Shown here: positions 31,701 through 40,989 of the stretch, in pieces
Numbering within the stretch: position 1 is the stretch's first letter
Layout of the letters: each line of letters starts with the position of its first letter
NCBI GenBank assembly: GCA_020635085.1
Contig: JACKAL010000005.1
Coordinates: forward strand, 1 to 64,000
Direction of reading: 5' to 3'
Length of the DNA: 64,000 bases
From: Pseudobdellovibrionaceae bacterium
GTDB taxonomy: Bacteria; Bdellovibrionota; Bdellovibrionia; Bdellovibrionales; JAGQZY01
Position numbers and translations under genes: made by a program
The notes under the pieces: generated by a model
The model's input: only the letters and a program-made list of their open reading frames with translations
Told to the model about the DNA's origin: nothing
Database searches by the model: none

Positions 31701-34700
31701 ATGTTTACAAAGTTTCTTCATAGGCCAGTTCTAGCTATTGTCTTATCTGTCCTCATTGTGTTTGTCGGTTTCTTGGCCATCACCACACTACCAACCTCAC
31801 AGTTTCCGCAAATTGCACCACCTCAGGTCCTTATCTTTGTCGCGTTTCCTGGTGCCAGTGCTGAAGTGCTGGTGGATTCCACTCTTATTCCTCTCGAGCG
31901 TGCCATTAACGGTGTTCCCGGGATGAGATATATCATTTCTGATGCGACCAGCGCTGGGGAGGGGACCATTACGGTCGTTTTTGATTTAGATATGGATCCC
32001 AACGTCGCCATGGTGCAGACAAAAACCAGGGTGGATCAGGTGATCAATCAATTGCCGCCACTTGTTCAGCGCGAAGGGGTGATTGTTCAGTTTATTCAAC
32101 CGAGTATGCTGATGTACATCAATCTTTATAGTACCGACAAACAGGCCGACGAAAAATTTCTGTATAACTTTGCCAACACCAATCTTTTACCTGAGATTCG
32201 CCGTACGAAAGGTATTGCGCTTGGTAAGATTCTTGGAACTCGTCAGTATGCTATGCGTATTTGGTTAAACCCAGATAAGATGCGTGCTTATAATGTTTCC
32301 ACACGAGAAGTGATGGACGCTATCAACGAACAGAGCGTGATTGGTCGTCCAGGTCGTATCGGGCAAAGTTCGGGAAAAACGTCGCAGTCGTTGGAATATG
32401 TGCTTGCATATAAAGGACGATTTAATCTGCCCGAGGAGTATGAGAACATTATTATTCGGGCCAATCCCAACGGAGAGAGTCTTTATTTAAAAAACATTGG
32501 CGAAGTGGAACTCGGCAGTGAGTTCTTCGATATTTACTCCGACGTGGATGGACATCCTTCCGCAGCGATTGTTTTAAAACAAACCTACGGCAGTAATGCG
32601 AACTTGGTCATCGAGCGGGTCAAAGAAAAACTGAAAGAACTGGAAAAAGATACTTTTCCACCTGGAATGAAATATAAAATCAGTTATGACGTTTCCAGCT
32701 TTCTCGATGCCTCGATAGAAAAGGTTTTACATACCCTGTTTGAAGCCTTCGTCCTGGTGGCGATTGTGGTGTTTGTGTTTCTCGGAGATTGGCGCTCGAC
32801 ATTGATTCCAACCATTGCGGTTCCAGTTTCTTTGATCGGTGCATTTATTTTTATGCAGGCATTTGGTTTAACAATTAACTTGATTACATTATTTGCACTT
32901 GTTCTTGCTATCGGTATCGTGGTCGATGATGCCATCGTGGTGGTGGAGGCGGTTCACGCCAAGATGGCCGAAGAACATTTATCGCCGTATCGTGCGGTGC
33001 AAAAAGTTTTAGGTGAGATCAGTGGTGCGGTTATTGCGATTACCTTACTTATGACGTCGGTATTTGTGCCTGTGGCATTTATGTCGGGACCTGTGGGGAT
33101 TTTCTATCGACAGTTCTCAATTACGATGGCAAGTTCCATTGTATTATCTGGGGTTGTGGCACTCACTCTTACCCCGGTGCTCACGGCCATGATTCTTAAA
33201 AAGCACGAACCACACAATAAAAAGAGTCATAATCCGATTACCATTTTCTTGGATCGTTTTAATCGTCATTTTGAGTGGGGTACAGAAACATATATTAATT
33301 TTGTTAAAAAAATTGTTACCAAACGTTGGATTACGGCAGCAGTTCTTATTGTTTTTTCTGTGGGAATTTTCTTTATGAATAGCATTGTTCCAGCGGGTTT
33401 TGTGCCAAACGAAGATCAGGCGATGATTTATGCAATTATTCAGACACCTCCCGGTTCGACTCTAGAAAAAACCAATGCTGTTGCTCGACGCTTGCAAGAA
33501 ATTGCCGAACATGTGGAAGGCGTGGACTCAGTATCTTCTCTTGCGGGTTACGAAATCTTAACCGAGGGACGGGGATCTAATGCGGGAACCTGCTTGATCA
33601 GCTTAAAAGATTGGAGTGAACGTAAAGAATCAGTACAAGAAATTATTGAGAAGCTCGAAGAAAAAAGTAAAGAGCTCGGAGCGGTAGTGGAATTTTTCGA
33701 ACCACCAGCGGTTCCTGGTTATGGAGCTGCGGGAGGGATTTCTTTTCGTATGATCGATAAAAACCCAACGGTCGATTATCATGAGTTCGATAAAATCAAT
33801 AAGGAGTTCATGCGAAATTTAAAAAAGCGTCCAGAGCTTACCGGTCTGTTTACATTTTATTCGGCTAATTTTCCTCAGTATGAACTGCTTATTGATAACA
33901 ATCTCGCCATGCAAAAAGGAGTGACGATTGGTGCTGCCATGGAAAATCTGGATATTTTGATCGGTAGTACCTTTGAGCAAGGTTTTGTGCGGTTTAACCA
34001 ATTTTTCCGTGTGTATACGCAGTCCCTCCCGGAGTTTCGTCGTTTGCCAACTGATTTAATGAACTATTACGTTAAAAATAATCGTGACGAAATGGTTCCT
34101 TACTCGTCATTTATGAAAATGCGTAAGCGTCAAGGACCTAACGAAATCACACGCTACAACCTCTATACATCATCGGCTATTCGCGCCAACCCAGCACCGG
34201 GGTACACCAGCGGTGATGCCATTCGTGCGGTTAAAGACGTTGCCAAAAAGACATTTCCACGAGGATACGACGTTGCATGGGAAGGGTTGTCTTACGATGA
34301 GGCACAACGTGGTAACGAAGCTCTCATTATTTTCGCGATTGTTCTTTTCTTCGTCTATTTGGTGCTGTCAGCACAATATGAAAGTTTCATTGTTCCTTTT
34401 GCGGTGATGTTCTCATTACCGCCAGGAATTTTCGGCTCCTTTTTATTGTTAAAACTTCTTGGCGTAGCCAACGATATTTATGCCCAGGTGGGGCTGATCA
34501 TGCTCGTCGGACTTTTAGGTAAAAATGCGGTACTGATTGTGGAGTTTGCACGGCAAAAACAAGAACAGGGAATGAGTGTGCTGGAGGCGGCCATCGAAGG
34601 CGGAAAAGTGCGGTTTCGCCCCATCCTTATGACTTCGTTTGCGTTTATTGCCGGTTTGATACCGTTAATTGTATCGACAGGTCCAGGAGCCGTGGGTAAT

Positions 34701-34868
34701 CGCACCATTGGCGCTGCCTCTTTGGGTGGTATGTTATTTGGGACTATTTTCGGGGTGGTTATTGTACCGGGTTTATATTATATTTTCGGCACTCTCGCGC
34801 AAGGAAAATCTCTGGTTCGAGATGAGGAGGAAAGTCCACTGACTGAAGGGGACACGCATCATGGTTAA
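31701..34868 (+). CDS. RND multidrug efflux pump, inner-membrane component (AcrB family)
   Basis: A 1,055-aa proton-driven pump. It has the duplicated RND layout: a first membrane helix at the N-terminus (LAIVLSVLIVFVGFLAITTLP), a large periplasmic loop, helices 2-6 with GIVVDDAIVVVEAV (TM4, carrying the proton-relay Asp pair), a second periplasmic loop and a second helix set ending in VGLLGKNAVLIVEFARQ. The ATG with GGAG 7 nt upstream is chosen over a GTG that contains that ribosome site. Substrates cannot be told from sequence. It overlaps the next gene by 8 bp. Confidence 0.93.
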   Translation: MFTKFLHRPVLAIVLSVLIVFVGFLAITTLPTSQFPQIAPPQVLIFVAFPGASAEVLVDSTLIPLERAINGVPGMRYIISDATSAGEGTITVVFDLDMDPNVAMVQTKTRVDQVINQLPPLVQREGVIVQFIQPSMLMYINLYSTDKQADEKFLYNFANTNLLPEIRRTKGIALGKILGTRQYAMRIWLNPDKMRAYNVSTREVMDAINEQSVIGRPGRIGQSSGKTSQSLEYVLAYKGRFNLPEEYENIIIRANPNGESLYLKNIGEVELGSEFFDIYSDVDGHPSAAIVLKQTYGSNANLVIERVKEKLKELEKDTFPPGMKYKISYDVSSFLDASIEKVLHTLFEAFVLVAIVVFVFLGDWRSTLIPTIAVPVSLIGAFIFMQAFGLTINLITLFALVLAIGIVVDDAIVVVEAVHAKMAEEHLSPYRAVQKVLGEISGAVIAITLLMTSVFVPVAFMSGPVGIFYRQFSITMASSIVLSGVVALTLTPVLTAMILKKHEPHNKKSHNPITIFLDRFNRHFEWGTETYINFVKKIVTKRWITAAVLIVFSVGIFFMNSIVPAGFVPNEDQAMIYAIIQTPPGSTLEKTNAVARRLQEIAEHVEGVDSVSSLAGYEILTEGRGSNAGTCLISLKDWSERKESVQEIIEKLEEKSKELGAVVEFFEPPAVPGYGAAGGISFRMIDKNPTVDYHEFDKINKEFMRNLKKRPELTGLFTFYSANFPQYELLIDNNLAMQKGVTIGAAMENLDILIGSTFEQGFVRFNQFFRVYTQSLPEFRRLPTDLMNYYVKNNRDEMVPYSSFMKMRKRQGPNEITRYNLYTSSAIRANPAPGYTSGDAIRAVKDVAKKTFPRGYDVAWEGLSYDEAQRGNEALIIFAIVLFFVYLVLSAQYESFIVPFAVMFSLPPGIFGSFLLLKLLGVANDIYAQVGLIMLVGLLGKNAVLIVEFARQKQEQGMSVLEAAIEGGKVRFRPILMTSFAFIAGLIPLIVSTGPGAVGNRTIGAASLGGMLFGTIFGVVIVPGLYYIFGTLAQGKSLVRDEEESPLTEGDTHHG

Positions 34869-36393
34869 TTATTTTTTTAAAAAAATAGTCTCTTATTTTG
34901 TTTTACTTGCATTTGTGGTCAGTTGCGCACCGACGCTACCTCTGATGAAAAAGCATGACGCCAATAAGGCAGTACCTAATGCCTACCCTGATTTTGATAA
35001 GCAAGATAAAATTGCCTGGTCCTCACAAGAAAATGTGCCCTTAACAAATAAAACATCGATTGAAGGTACAACCAAAGAGAGTTCGGCCAAAAAACAATGG
35101 AAAGATTTTTTTGTCGATGGTCAACTGCGCGGCCTCATTGATCAAGCGTTAGATAGCAATCAGGAATTAAATATTTTTACTCAAGAAGTGAATATTGCCG
35201 AATACGAAATTATGGCCCGTAAAGGGGAGTATCTTCCAAAAATGGGTTTTTCTGGTAAAGCGGGACTTGAGAAAGTGGGTAAATACACAAGCCAAGGGGT
35301 GAGTGATGCCACATCGGAATACGAACCGGGAAAAGTAGTTCCAGAAAAACTGCCACTTTATCAGTTGGGTTTGGTGGCAACATGGGAAGTGGATATTTGG
35401 AAAAAATTGCGAAATGCCACTAAAGCGGCATTTTTTAAATACTTATCGTCGGTTGATGGTCGAAATTTTATAATTACTCGTCTCGTCGCCGAGATTTCTA
35501 GCACCTACTACGAGCTAATGGCTTTAGATAAGCAGCTGGAGATCGTTAATAATAACATCGAAATTTTAAAAGAAGGTTTAAAGCTTGTTCGCATTCAACA
35601 ACAGGCGGCGCGGGTCACATCACTTGCCGTTAAACGTTTTGAAGCAGAAGTTTTAAAAAACCAAAGCCGTCAATATGATCTTCAACAGCGGGTGATTATT
35701 ACCGAAAACAGATTGAATGTTCTTGTTGGACGCTACCCCCAACCGATTGCCCGCCATTCAACAGATTTTATTGATCTTGTCCCTTATCAAATTCACACGG
35801 GTGTGCCAGCGCAACTTCTTGATAATCGCACAGATGTGAAGCGTGCAGAGCTGGCGTTAAAAGCGGCGGAACTAGATGTAAAAGTGGCCAAAGCGCGTTT
35901 TTATCCTTCGTTAAGCATAGATGCAGGATTAGGTTATCAGTCGTTTAATTCGAAACATTTATTTGCCTCGCCAGATTCGGTTTTTTATGGAGTGGCGGCT
36001 AACCTTACCGCACCTTTGTTAAATCGAATGGCTATTAAAGCCGATTACTTTTCTGCAAATTCTAAACAGATCCAAGCAGTGTATGATTATGAGAAAACCC
36101 TGATCACGGCGTATACAGATGTGGTGAATCAGTTGGCGAAAATTAAAAACTTAGAAAAAATATACGAACTCAAATCCCGTCAGGTAGCGGCTTTAAAAGA
36201 TTCTATAGATATTTCTACTATTTTATTTAAAGCGGCGCGTGTGGATTATGTGGAAGCGTTATTAACTCGTCGAGATGCATTGGAGTCGCAAATTGAACTT
36301 GTGGAAGTTAAAAAAGACCAGATGATTGCGCTCGTCAATTTGTACCAAGCCCTTGGCGGCGGTTGGTATGATCCGCAAGAATTAAAACAATAG
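34861..36393 (+). CDS. Outer-membrane efflux lipoprotein (TolC/OprM/NodT family)
   Basis: A 510-aa outer-membrane factor with lipoprotein signal VLLAFVVSC. Two repeats of long alpha-helical segments are visible: QLRGLIDQALDSNQELNIFTQEVNIAEYEIMARKGEYLPKM and VKRAELALKAAELDVKVAKARFYPSLSIDAGLGY, the conserved start of each OEP repeat. Trimers form a channel across the outer membrane and periplasm. It completes the efflux operon and starts inside the pump gene. Confidence 0.9.
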   Translation: MVNYFFKKIVSYFVLLAFVVSCAPTLPLMKKHDANKAVPNAYPDFDKQDKIAWSSQENVPLTNKTSIEGTTKESSAKKQWKDFFVDGQLRGLIDQALDSNQELNIFTQEVNIAEYEIMARKGEYLPKMGFSGKAGLEKVGKYTSQGVSDATSEYEPGKVVPEKLPLYQLGLVATWEVDIWKKLRNATKAAFFKYLSSVDGRNFIITRLVAEISSTYYELMALDKQLEIVNNNIEILKEGLKLVRIQQQAARVTSLAVKRFEAEVLKNQSRQYDLQQRVIITENRLNVLVGRYPQPIARHSTDFIDLVPYQIHTGVPAQLLDNRTDVKRAELALKAAELDVKVAKARFYPSLSIDAGLGYQSFNSKHLFASPDSVFYGVAANLTAPLLNRMAIKADYFSANSKQIQAVYDYEKTLITAYTDVVNQLAKIKNLEKIYELKSRQVAALKDSIDISTILFKAARVDYVEALLTRRDALESQIELVEVKKDQMIALVNLYQALGGGWYDPQELKQ

Positions 36394-36398
36394 AAAAT

Positions 36399-36905
36399 TT
36401 ATTTTTTTATTGTTTTTGATTTTTTCAAAGTCCACTGGCAACTAAATCTTGTAGGGTTTTCACCCGTTTGTAATGAGTTTAAAATTATTAAGCCTTGCTC
36501 TACTTGTGCTGTTTTGGTCAAAATGTGAACGGATTTGTTTTTACAAACTTTTTCTTCTTCAAAAAATAAATATAATTTACCATCTTTTATTTGTGCGTCT
36601 TCACTAACTTTATATATGCAATGTTGTTTTTTTTCTTCTGGGATATCGGCATTATCAACTCTGATTGATGGGGCTAAACTAAATCCATGATAAGGACCCA
36701 AAATAATATTTTCTATATTACCTTCAAGAGTAAACATGCCGTCTCCACACTCTTGTAATGATCCAGTAGACACTTTTTTATCTAAAGTGTAATTGCCCTC
36801 AGTAAAGTATGTAATGATATCGCTATCAGTTAAGGGTGCAGCCAAGCTACCAGCAGCACACACAGTATTGATTATAAAAAAAAGCATATATTTTTTTATC
36901 TGCAT
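36399..36905 (-). CDS. Secreted Cys-containing hypothetical protein
   Basis: A 168-aa protein with a signal peptide (MQIKKYMLFFIINTVCAAGSLAA). The mature part is mainly beta with four Cys (ECGDG, QHCIY, KVCKN, FSCQW), suggesting two disulphides. I recognise no family. It overlaps the lysozyme-like gene upstream by 10 bp, so the two are probably made together and might act as an enzyme with a partner or inhibitor; this is inference. Confidence 0.65.
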   Translation of the reverse strand: MQIKKYMLFFIINTVCAAGSLAAPLTDSDIITYFTEGNYTLDKKVSTGSLQECGDGMFTLEGNIENIILGPYHGFSLAPSIRVDNADIPEEKKQHCIYKVSEDAQIKDGKLYLFFEEEKVCKNKSVHILTKTAQVEQGLIILNSLQTGENPTRFSCQWTLKKSKTIKK

Positions 36906-37360
36906 AAAGGAACCTTTCCTCTGTTTACTGGCCCAAAATATCTTCCTCTTGTTTTGATCATAATATCTCTACAGCATCGGATTTGGTTGCCTACTGAACC
37001 TATATTTGCACAATTTCGGCCACGTCTGTTGGCTCTTCGAATGGCTGGACTTGCTTCAAGTGAGCATATTCCGTAACCCGCATGGGCATTTCCTGCCTGT
37101 CCTCGACGCTGATGCAAGTTTGCTCTGCAGCCAGTTTCATGCTGAAACAAACTTAAGTAGCAGCTTGCATTACATGAACCTACGGCTGAGGCGACTTGAG
37201 AACTAAGAGCCAAACACTGTCTAGAAAGTTTTGTGCGCGATGAAGGGCTACACCATTGATGGTGATCTCTTTTGGTAAACAAAGAATAATTTTTTATTTC
37301 AGCGATAGAAGTCGCAGTTGTCATAAACAAAACAATGCTAAGTAACGAAATCCTGACCAT
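36896..37360 (-). CDS. Secreted lysozyme-like protein
   Basis: A 154-aa protein with a signal peptide (LLSIVLFMTTATSIAE) and about nine Cys in the mature part. YLSLFQHETGCRANLHQRRGQAGNAHAGYGICSLE reads like a transglycosylase/lysozyme active-site region, with Glu in HETGC as the candidate catalytic acid and GYGICSLE in place of the usual GxxQ motif. RGRNCANIGSVGNQIRCCRDIM follows. Predicted to cut peptidoglycan in the periplasm or prey wall. Assignment is by motif only. Confidence 0.6.
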   Translation of the reverse strand: MVRISLLSIVLFMTTATSIAEIKNYSLFTKRDHHQWCSPSSRTKLSRQCLALSSQVASAVGSCNASCYLSLFQHETGCRANLHQRRGQAGNAHAGYGICSLEASPAIRRANRRGRNCANIGSVGNQIRCCRDIMIKTRGRYFGPVNRGKVPLCR

Positions 37361-37597
37361 TTGTAACCTCCGTTAAGAATAGTAATCAAAAAAAGTGCCA
37401 AGCCATCTTAAAAGTAGAGTTGTTTAAGTCGAAAAGAGTGTATCAATGTAAAGCAACTGTTTGGTTTTAAGACATCGACGTGATTCTATCTCAAGAAAGC
37501 GTAGGTTATCGGATGTGGGTAAGGTTATTTTTTCCTTGGGCTTTGGCGCAAGCCACTAGTAGGGGACCAAAGCTTAGCTGTCAGAATTCGTGCTAAA
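37361..37597. other. Intergenic region with no recognisable gene
   Basis: AT-rich sequence upstream of the lysozyme-like gene. No ORF with a ribosome site and no strong inverted repeat noticed. Confidence 0.45.
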
Positions 37598-37723
37598 TTA
37601 AGAAAAAGAGGTAATGTCACTCGTAATTAACTCATGTATCAGAATGAGACGACTAATTTCTGCAGCACTTGGCACCGTTAAAAATATTAATGATAAAAAA
37701 AGTATTATCAAAACATTTCGCAT
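37598..37723 (-). CDS. Small secreted peptide or gene remnant (41 aa)
   Basis: The ORF starts MRNVLIILFLSLIFLTVPSAA, a convincing signal peptide, followed by only about 20 residues (EISRLILIHELITSDITSFS). GAGG lies 6-7 nt before the ATG. It could be a true small exported peptide or the 5' remnant of a longer secreted-protein gene; no continuation in other frames was found by eye. Confidence 0.4.
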   Translation of the reverse strand: MRNVLIILFLSLIFLTVPSAAEISRLILIHELITSDITSFS

Positions 37724-37873
37724 AGTCATCCTCGAATGACCTAAGTATTAACGGCTTATAGATCAAAGGTAAGTGGGGCATCGACAGGCCTTATGTCCAG
37801 GATTTACGCTTGGGGGAGAGTCACTATTATGCCTGGAGCAGGCTAAATAGGTGATTGCAGGGGCTTTGTTATT

Positions 37874-38503
37874 TTAATCGCACATTCCGATAGAAGGGAG
37901 AAAAGGTTTCGGGTCGATAGAGTGATTACCTGCAAAACCAGCAATCGTTTTAAGGGAGAAATGTAGATGGGGGTTATTCTTAGCATCACCACTTTGACCA
38001 CTTATGGCAATAACGGTCTCTGTGGTGACCTCTTGACCTGCATGAACATTTACTTTTGATAGATGGCAATAAAGGCTGTAAAGGCCATCTCGATGTTTAA
38101 CCTCTACATATTTTCCGCATTTAGAGGTTGCATGGGAGCATTTTCCTATTTTTCTTCTACCTCTTCGGTCTTTTTGAGTGCAATCAAAGAGCGAGTCACT
38201 TGTGCTTTCCACAACACCGTTCATAAAGGATTTGAGTGGGACATCTCCTTTAGTTCGTAAATCTATGCCTGTGTGTAAATGAGCTCCACGACGCTTCATG
38301 CGCGCCACGCGCCGCAAGCCATAGTCACTCGTGATGCAGGAGTTGATAGGCAAAACACCCATTTCATGTGGGGCTGGGGGAGTGGATTTTTCACTGACGA
38401 CGATTTCTGATACGCCAAGGTCGCTTCCATCGATCTCGTCCGCAAGACAAAGAGGAGTGGCAATGAGCAGTAAAGAGAAGAGAGTTAAAAATGCGAACTT
38501 CAT
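37874..38503 (-). CDS. Secreted M23-family metallopeptidase
   Basis: A 209-aa protein with a signal peptide (FAFLTLFSLLLIATPLCLA) and one LytM/M23 domain. Zinc-binding and catalytic motifs are visible: HTGID (the HxxxD motif) and HLHFS (HxH), with GQSGDAKNNPHLH between. Six Cys, including KCSHATSKC, suggest disulphides in an insertion. These enzymes cut peptidoglycan cross-links. The ATG at MKFAFL is chosen; a GTG four codons upstream overlaps the preceding gene. Confidence 0.9.
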   Translation of the reverse strand: MKFAFLTLFSLLLIATPLCLADEIDGSDLGVSEIVVSEKSTPPAPHEMGVLPINSCITSDYGLRRVARMKRRGAHLHTGIDLRTKGDVPLKSFMNGVVESTSDSLFDCTQKDRRGRRKIGKCSHATSKCGKYVEVKHRDGLYSLYCHLSKVNVHAGQEVTTETVIAISGQSGDAKNNPHLHFSLKTIAGFAGNHSIDPKPFLPSIGMCD

Positions 38504-38850
38504 TTTTTGAGCCACTTCGGATTTTTTTCACATTTTTCTACAATATCGGCATCGTTATTTAAGAAGGTACTGATGTCGTCAGTAATGTTAGGTGTGGCGT
38601 ACTTGTTTGAGCCGCCATAGATCTCGATAAGGATTTGTACGCCCTTATCATCAGTATATTTTTGATGGTATTCTAAGATGCAATCACACCACTTTTTTTG
38701 TACATCTTTCTTTTCGTCTTCAAAATTTTTTAAGCACTGGAGACGTAAAGAATCGAGAAGGGTGGCTCTTTGTTTATCAAGCTTGATATCTTTAGCAAAA
38801 CAAAGAACAGAATGAGAAAAAAGTAGCAAAAATAAGAACAAACTCTTCAT
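38500..38850 (-). CDS. Small secreted hypothetical protein
   Basis: A 116-aa protein with signal peptide MKSLFLFLLLFSHSVLCFA. The mature part is helical with Cys at LQCLKNF, WCDCILEY and VEKCEKN. I recognise no domain, though paired Cys in a helical hairpin suggests a small chaperone- or inhibitor-like fold. It overlaps the M23 peptidase gene by 4 bp and is likely co-transcribed, so it may be a partner or inhibitor of that enzyme. The start is chosen for its signal peptide; no strong ribosome site is seen. Confidence 0.6.
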   Translation of the reverse strand: MKSLFLFLLLFSHSVLCFAKDIKLDKQRATLLDSLRLQCLKNFEDEKKDVQKKWCDCILEYHQKYTDDKGVQILIEIYGGSNKYATPNITDDISTFLNNDADIVEKCEKNPKWLKK

Positions 38851-38996
38851 AATAGTCTGATTGTAATTGATTTTTTTTGCAAAAGGCAGGCGCCCTAGGC
38901 TAATGTAGTGGGACAATGTATTAAGCACAACAGTTAGGCCTGCTGAGTGTATCTAAAATTCAATAACTTGCGGCAAGGTGAATACGCCCGTAGTCC

Positions 38997-39153
38997 AGAA
39001 CCCATCTCGTAAATAGGAGCTACTGCGATTCTTTTATAAAGGTTAATTCTTCGTTACTCCTTGTCAGCCTAGCTCTACTAGGCTTTCGCGTCGTGCCTCG
39101 ATTTAAACTTTATAAAACCTTCTCGTTACGCTCCTGTTTATGAGATGGGTTCT
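38997..39153. repeat. 157-bp imperfect palindromic element
   Basis: Outer arms of 24 bp (38997-39020, starting AGAACCCATCTCGTAAAT; 39130-39153) differ at two positions. Inside, TTTTATAAAG pairs with CTTTATAAAA, and GCCTAG/CTAGGC (39067-39083) forms a central hairpin. It looks like a transcribed structured RNA or a non-coding mobile palindrome; no ORF is inside. Confidence 0.6.
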
Positions 39154-39154
39154 A

Positions 39155-39189
39155 GCAATGAGTTGAAATTTTTTATTCCAACTCATTGC
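39155..39189. repeat. Hairpin adjoining the palindromic element
   Basis: GCAATGAGTTG and CAACTCATTGC form a perfect 11-bp stem with a 13-nt A/T loop, directly after the longer palindrome. Confidence 0.55.
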
Positions 39190-39381
39190 CACATACCAGT
39201 ACTAAGGAAATTGATTTGTTGGTTGGCACTTGTTTTCTAGCAAGGGAAATTCTAAATGAGTTTCCGAAGATGCGTTTAAGTGCTGACTTTGGGAGTGAAA
39301 AGATAAATCGACACTGTATGTAGTAGAGGCAAACAAATTCTTATTGGAAAACTTTAACTCTTCTGCGCTAGATTAGAACCA

Positions 39382-39687
39382 TTAAAGCAGAATGCGTTCT
39401 TTTAGAACATTAGCTCTATAGCTGTTTGCTAGATCTTTTTCATTAACCACATCCACCTTGTAAGGAAGGTCTGATGACTCAAGAGCGTCTTTGATTTGAA
39501 ATAGAAAACTCTGTGGGTAATTTTTCTCGTTGGGTAGGGCAAATAAAATATCGATATCAGAGAATTTGGAGTAGGTGCCGCGTGCCCTAGAGCCAAAGAT
39601 CCATACTTGTGCGGAATACTTTTTTAGAGGTTTGATTAAAAGATCATCCAGGATGTGGAGTTCTTTTTCAGTTAAGCCAAATTTCAT
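39382..39687 (-). CDS. MNT-domain nucleotidyltransferase (antitoxin of a HEPN/MNT pair)
   Basis: A 101-aa protein with the minimal nucleotidyltransferase signature GSRARGTYSKFSDIDILF (GSx10DxD). In HEPN/MNT pairs the MNT protein neutralises the HEPN RNase toxin, in characterised cases by adenylylating it. Its ATG overlaps the HEPN stop (ATGA), and a TTG start seven codons upstream is also possible. Size and order match the family. Confidence 0.88.
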   Translation of the reverse strand: MKFGLTEKELHILDDLLIKPLKKYSAQVWIFGSRARGTYSKFSDIDILFALPNEKNYPQSFLFQIKDALESSDLPYKVDVVNEKDLANSYRANVLKERILL

Positions 39688-40067
39688 CGCGACTGGAGAG
39701 CTTTGCAAAGTCTTTCTCCCTCAGGCAAAAATTGAATGACCGATGATAAAACCTCTTTTGCAATCTCTTCATCGTAGGTGTGTGAACTTTTATTTCTTGC
39801 ATCAACAAAGCAGAACCAAAGATCAACATCATCAACTAGACCACCTTGAGCCATGTCTCGGATAGCCGGCTTAGGTGGGCGATTGGTAAGACCAAGAGTT
39901 TTTAAGGAAGTTTTCCATGCTAACTCAATACAAAACTCAAAGCGCTGAATCAGGCCATCGCGAATTACGCTTTGTAGCTTTGGATCCTGTTCTTTATTAT
40001 AAAGATCAAGGGCCTCCCTGAGGGTTTTTAGAGCCTTTTCGTATTCTTGAATGCTGACAGTCGCCAT
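39684..40067 (-). CDS. HEPN-domain protein (toxin of a HEPN/MNT pair, HI0074 type)
   Basis: A 127-aa all-helical protein of the nucleotidyltransferase-substrate-binding (HI0074) type. LIQRFEFCIELAWKTSLKTLG is the usual core helix, and RNKSSHTY is the Rx4-6H RNase motif. The chosen start has AGGGAGTAGG upstream. With the adjoining MNT gene it forms a complete toxin-antitoxin operon, set between a palindromic element and a tRNA gene. Confidence 0.88.
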   Translation of the reverse strand: MATVSIQEYEKALKTLREALDLYNKEQDPKLQSVIRDGLIQRFEFCIELAWKTSLKTLGLTNRPPKPAIRDMAQGGLVDDVDLWFCFVDARNKSSHTYDEEIAKEVLSSVIQFLPEGERLCKALQSR

Positions 40068-40141
40068 GATCCTACTCCCTTGAGTGAACATTATTCTGAA
40101 TATTGTTACTTTATAGGGACTCTTTTGTAGTTTTGCTTTTT

Positions 40142-40169
40142 ATCCATTTTCCGAGAAGGAAAAATGGAT
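40142..40169 (-). terminator. Terminator of tRNA-Gln
   Basis: In the minus-strand transcript ATCCATTTTTCC and GGAAAATGGAT form a stem with a one-base bulge and TTCTC-type loop, followed by AAAAAG rather than a long T-run. It begins within the encoded CCA end of the tRNA. Confidence 0.5.
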
Positions 40170-40240
40170 GGGGTAGCAGGACTCGAACCTGCGAATGATG
40201 GAATCAAAATCCATTGCCTTACCAACTTGGCGATACCCCA
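40165..40240 (-). tRNA. tRNA-Gln (anticodon TTG)
   Basis: The minus strand gives a full cloverleaf: acceptor TGGGGTA/TACCCCA, D arm GCCAAGTTGGTAAGGC, anticodon stem around CTTTTGATT-type loop with anticodon TTG (ATGGATTTTGATTCCAT), and T arm GCAGGTTCGAGTCCTGC. CCA appears encoded after a T discriminator. Identity Gln follows from the anticodon. Confidence 0.93.
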
Positions 40241-40446
40241 GCAGAATTACGAACTTCAAAAGTTAGTGAAAATCGCCACTGAAATCAAGAGTTTCTAGAG
40301 AGAAACACTGAGAATTCTAGGCATTTGCGCTCCGCGTAGTTAAGTGGGGGCCACGCAGGCAATTTATATACAACCAATAGATTTAATGCTTGAGGCCCCG
40401 ACAGGCTGTCTCCCAGAATACCTGTCGGAAGCTTTCTTTGTTGAAA

Positions 40447-40989
40447 CTAAAAACTAACGCGAGCAGTGATTGCCGTATTAAAAAAGTATACACGTGAACT
40501 CAAGTAGCTTTCTTTATTAAACCAGGGGTGAAAGAACGTCGACTCAATCCCCAGGGCAAAAGCATGGTTGATTTGCGCCAAAGCGCCTAATGCGAAGGAG
40601 GCTCCGAGAGTGGTTTCATCTTTCCACTCCGTATTTCCAGGAATCTTCATTATCATCAAATTTAAACCAGGGGATGCATAAAAATCGAAAAATTCTATAG
40701 GAAAATGGAAGCGAACATTACCACCGATTGCTGTTAAGCCAGCGAGTTGGTAATTGCTATCTTCCTTTTTTGGTAAGACAGTAACTCCTACGCCATAACC
40801 AAAACTATCTGTTTTCATAAGTTCATAGGCACCACTAAAGCCCACACCACCACCGTAGGGGATAATGCTTGCATAAACGTTATTGCGGCCAGAGTAACCT
40901 GCTTCTGAGATTGTGTTCGATAGGTACTGGGGGCCCTTGGCAAAGGCCATTTGGCTGATAATGGTGATTAATAAAAAGGCAATTTTCAT
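40447..40989 (-). CDS. Secreted, probable outer-membrane beta-barrel protein
   Basis: A 180-aa protein with signal peptide MKIAFLLITIISQMAFA and a mature part of alternating hydrophobic/polar beta strands, Gly- and aromatic-rich, ending in a C-terminal Phe (AITARVSF), as in small outer-membrane barrels. Examples are FGYGVGVTVLP and FALGIESTFFHPWF. GAGGAG precedes the chosen ATG. No specific family is recognised. Confidence 0.7.
   Translation of the reverse strand: MKIAFLLITIISQMAFAKGPQYLSNTISEAGYSGRNNVYASIIPYGGGVGFSGAYELMKTDSFGYGVGVTVLPKKEDSNYQLAGLTAIGGNVRFHFPIEFFDFYASPGLNLMIMKIPGNTEWKDETTLGASFALGALAQINHAFALGIESTFFHPWFNKESYLSSRVYFFNTAITARVSF

Noticed and set aside
40397..40428. CCGACAGG/CCTGTCGG hairpin after the beta-barrel gene
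   Set aside because: It could be a terminator, but there is no T-tract in the right direction and the loop is 16 nt; left uncalled.
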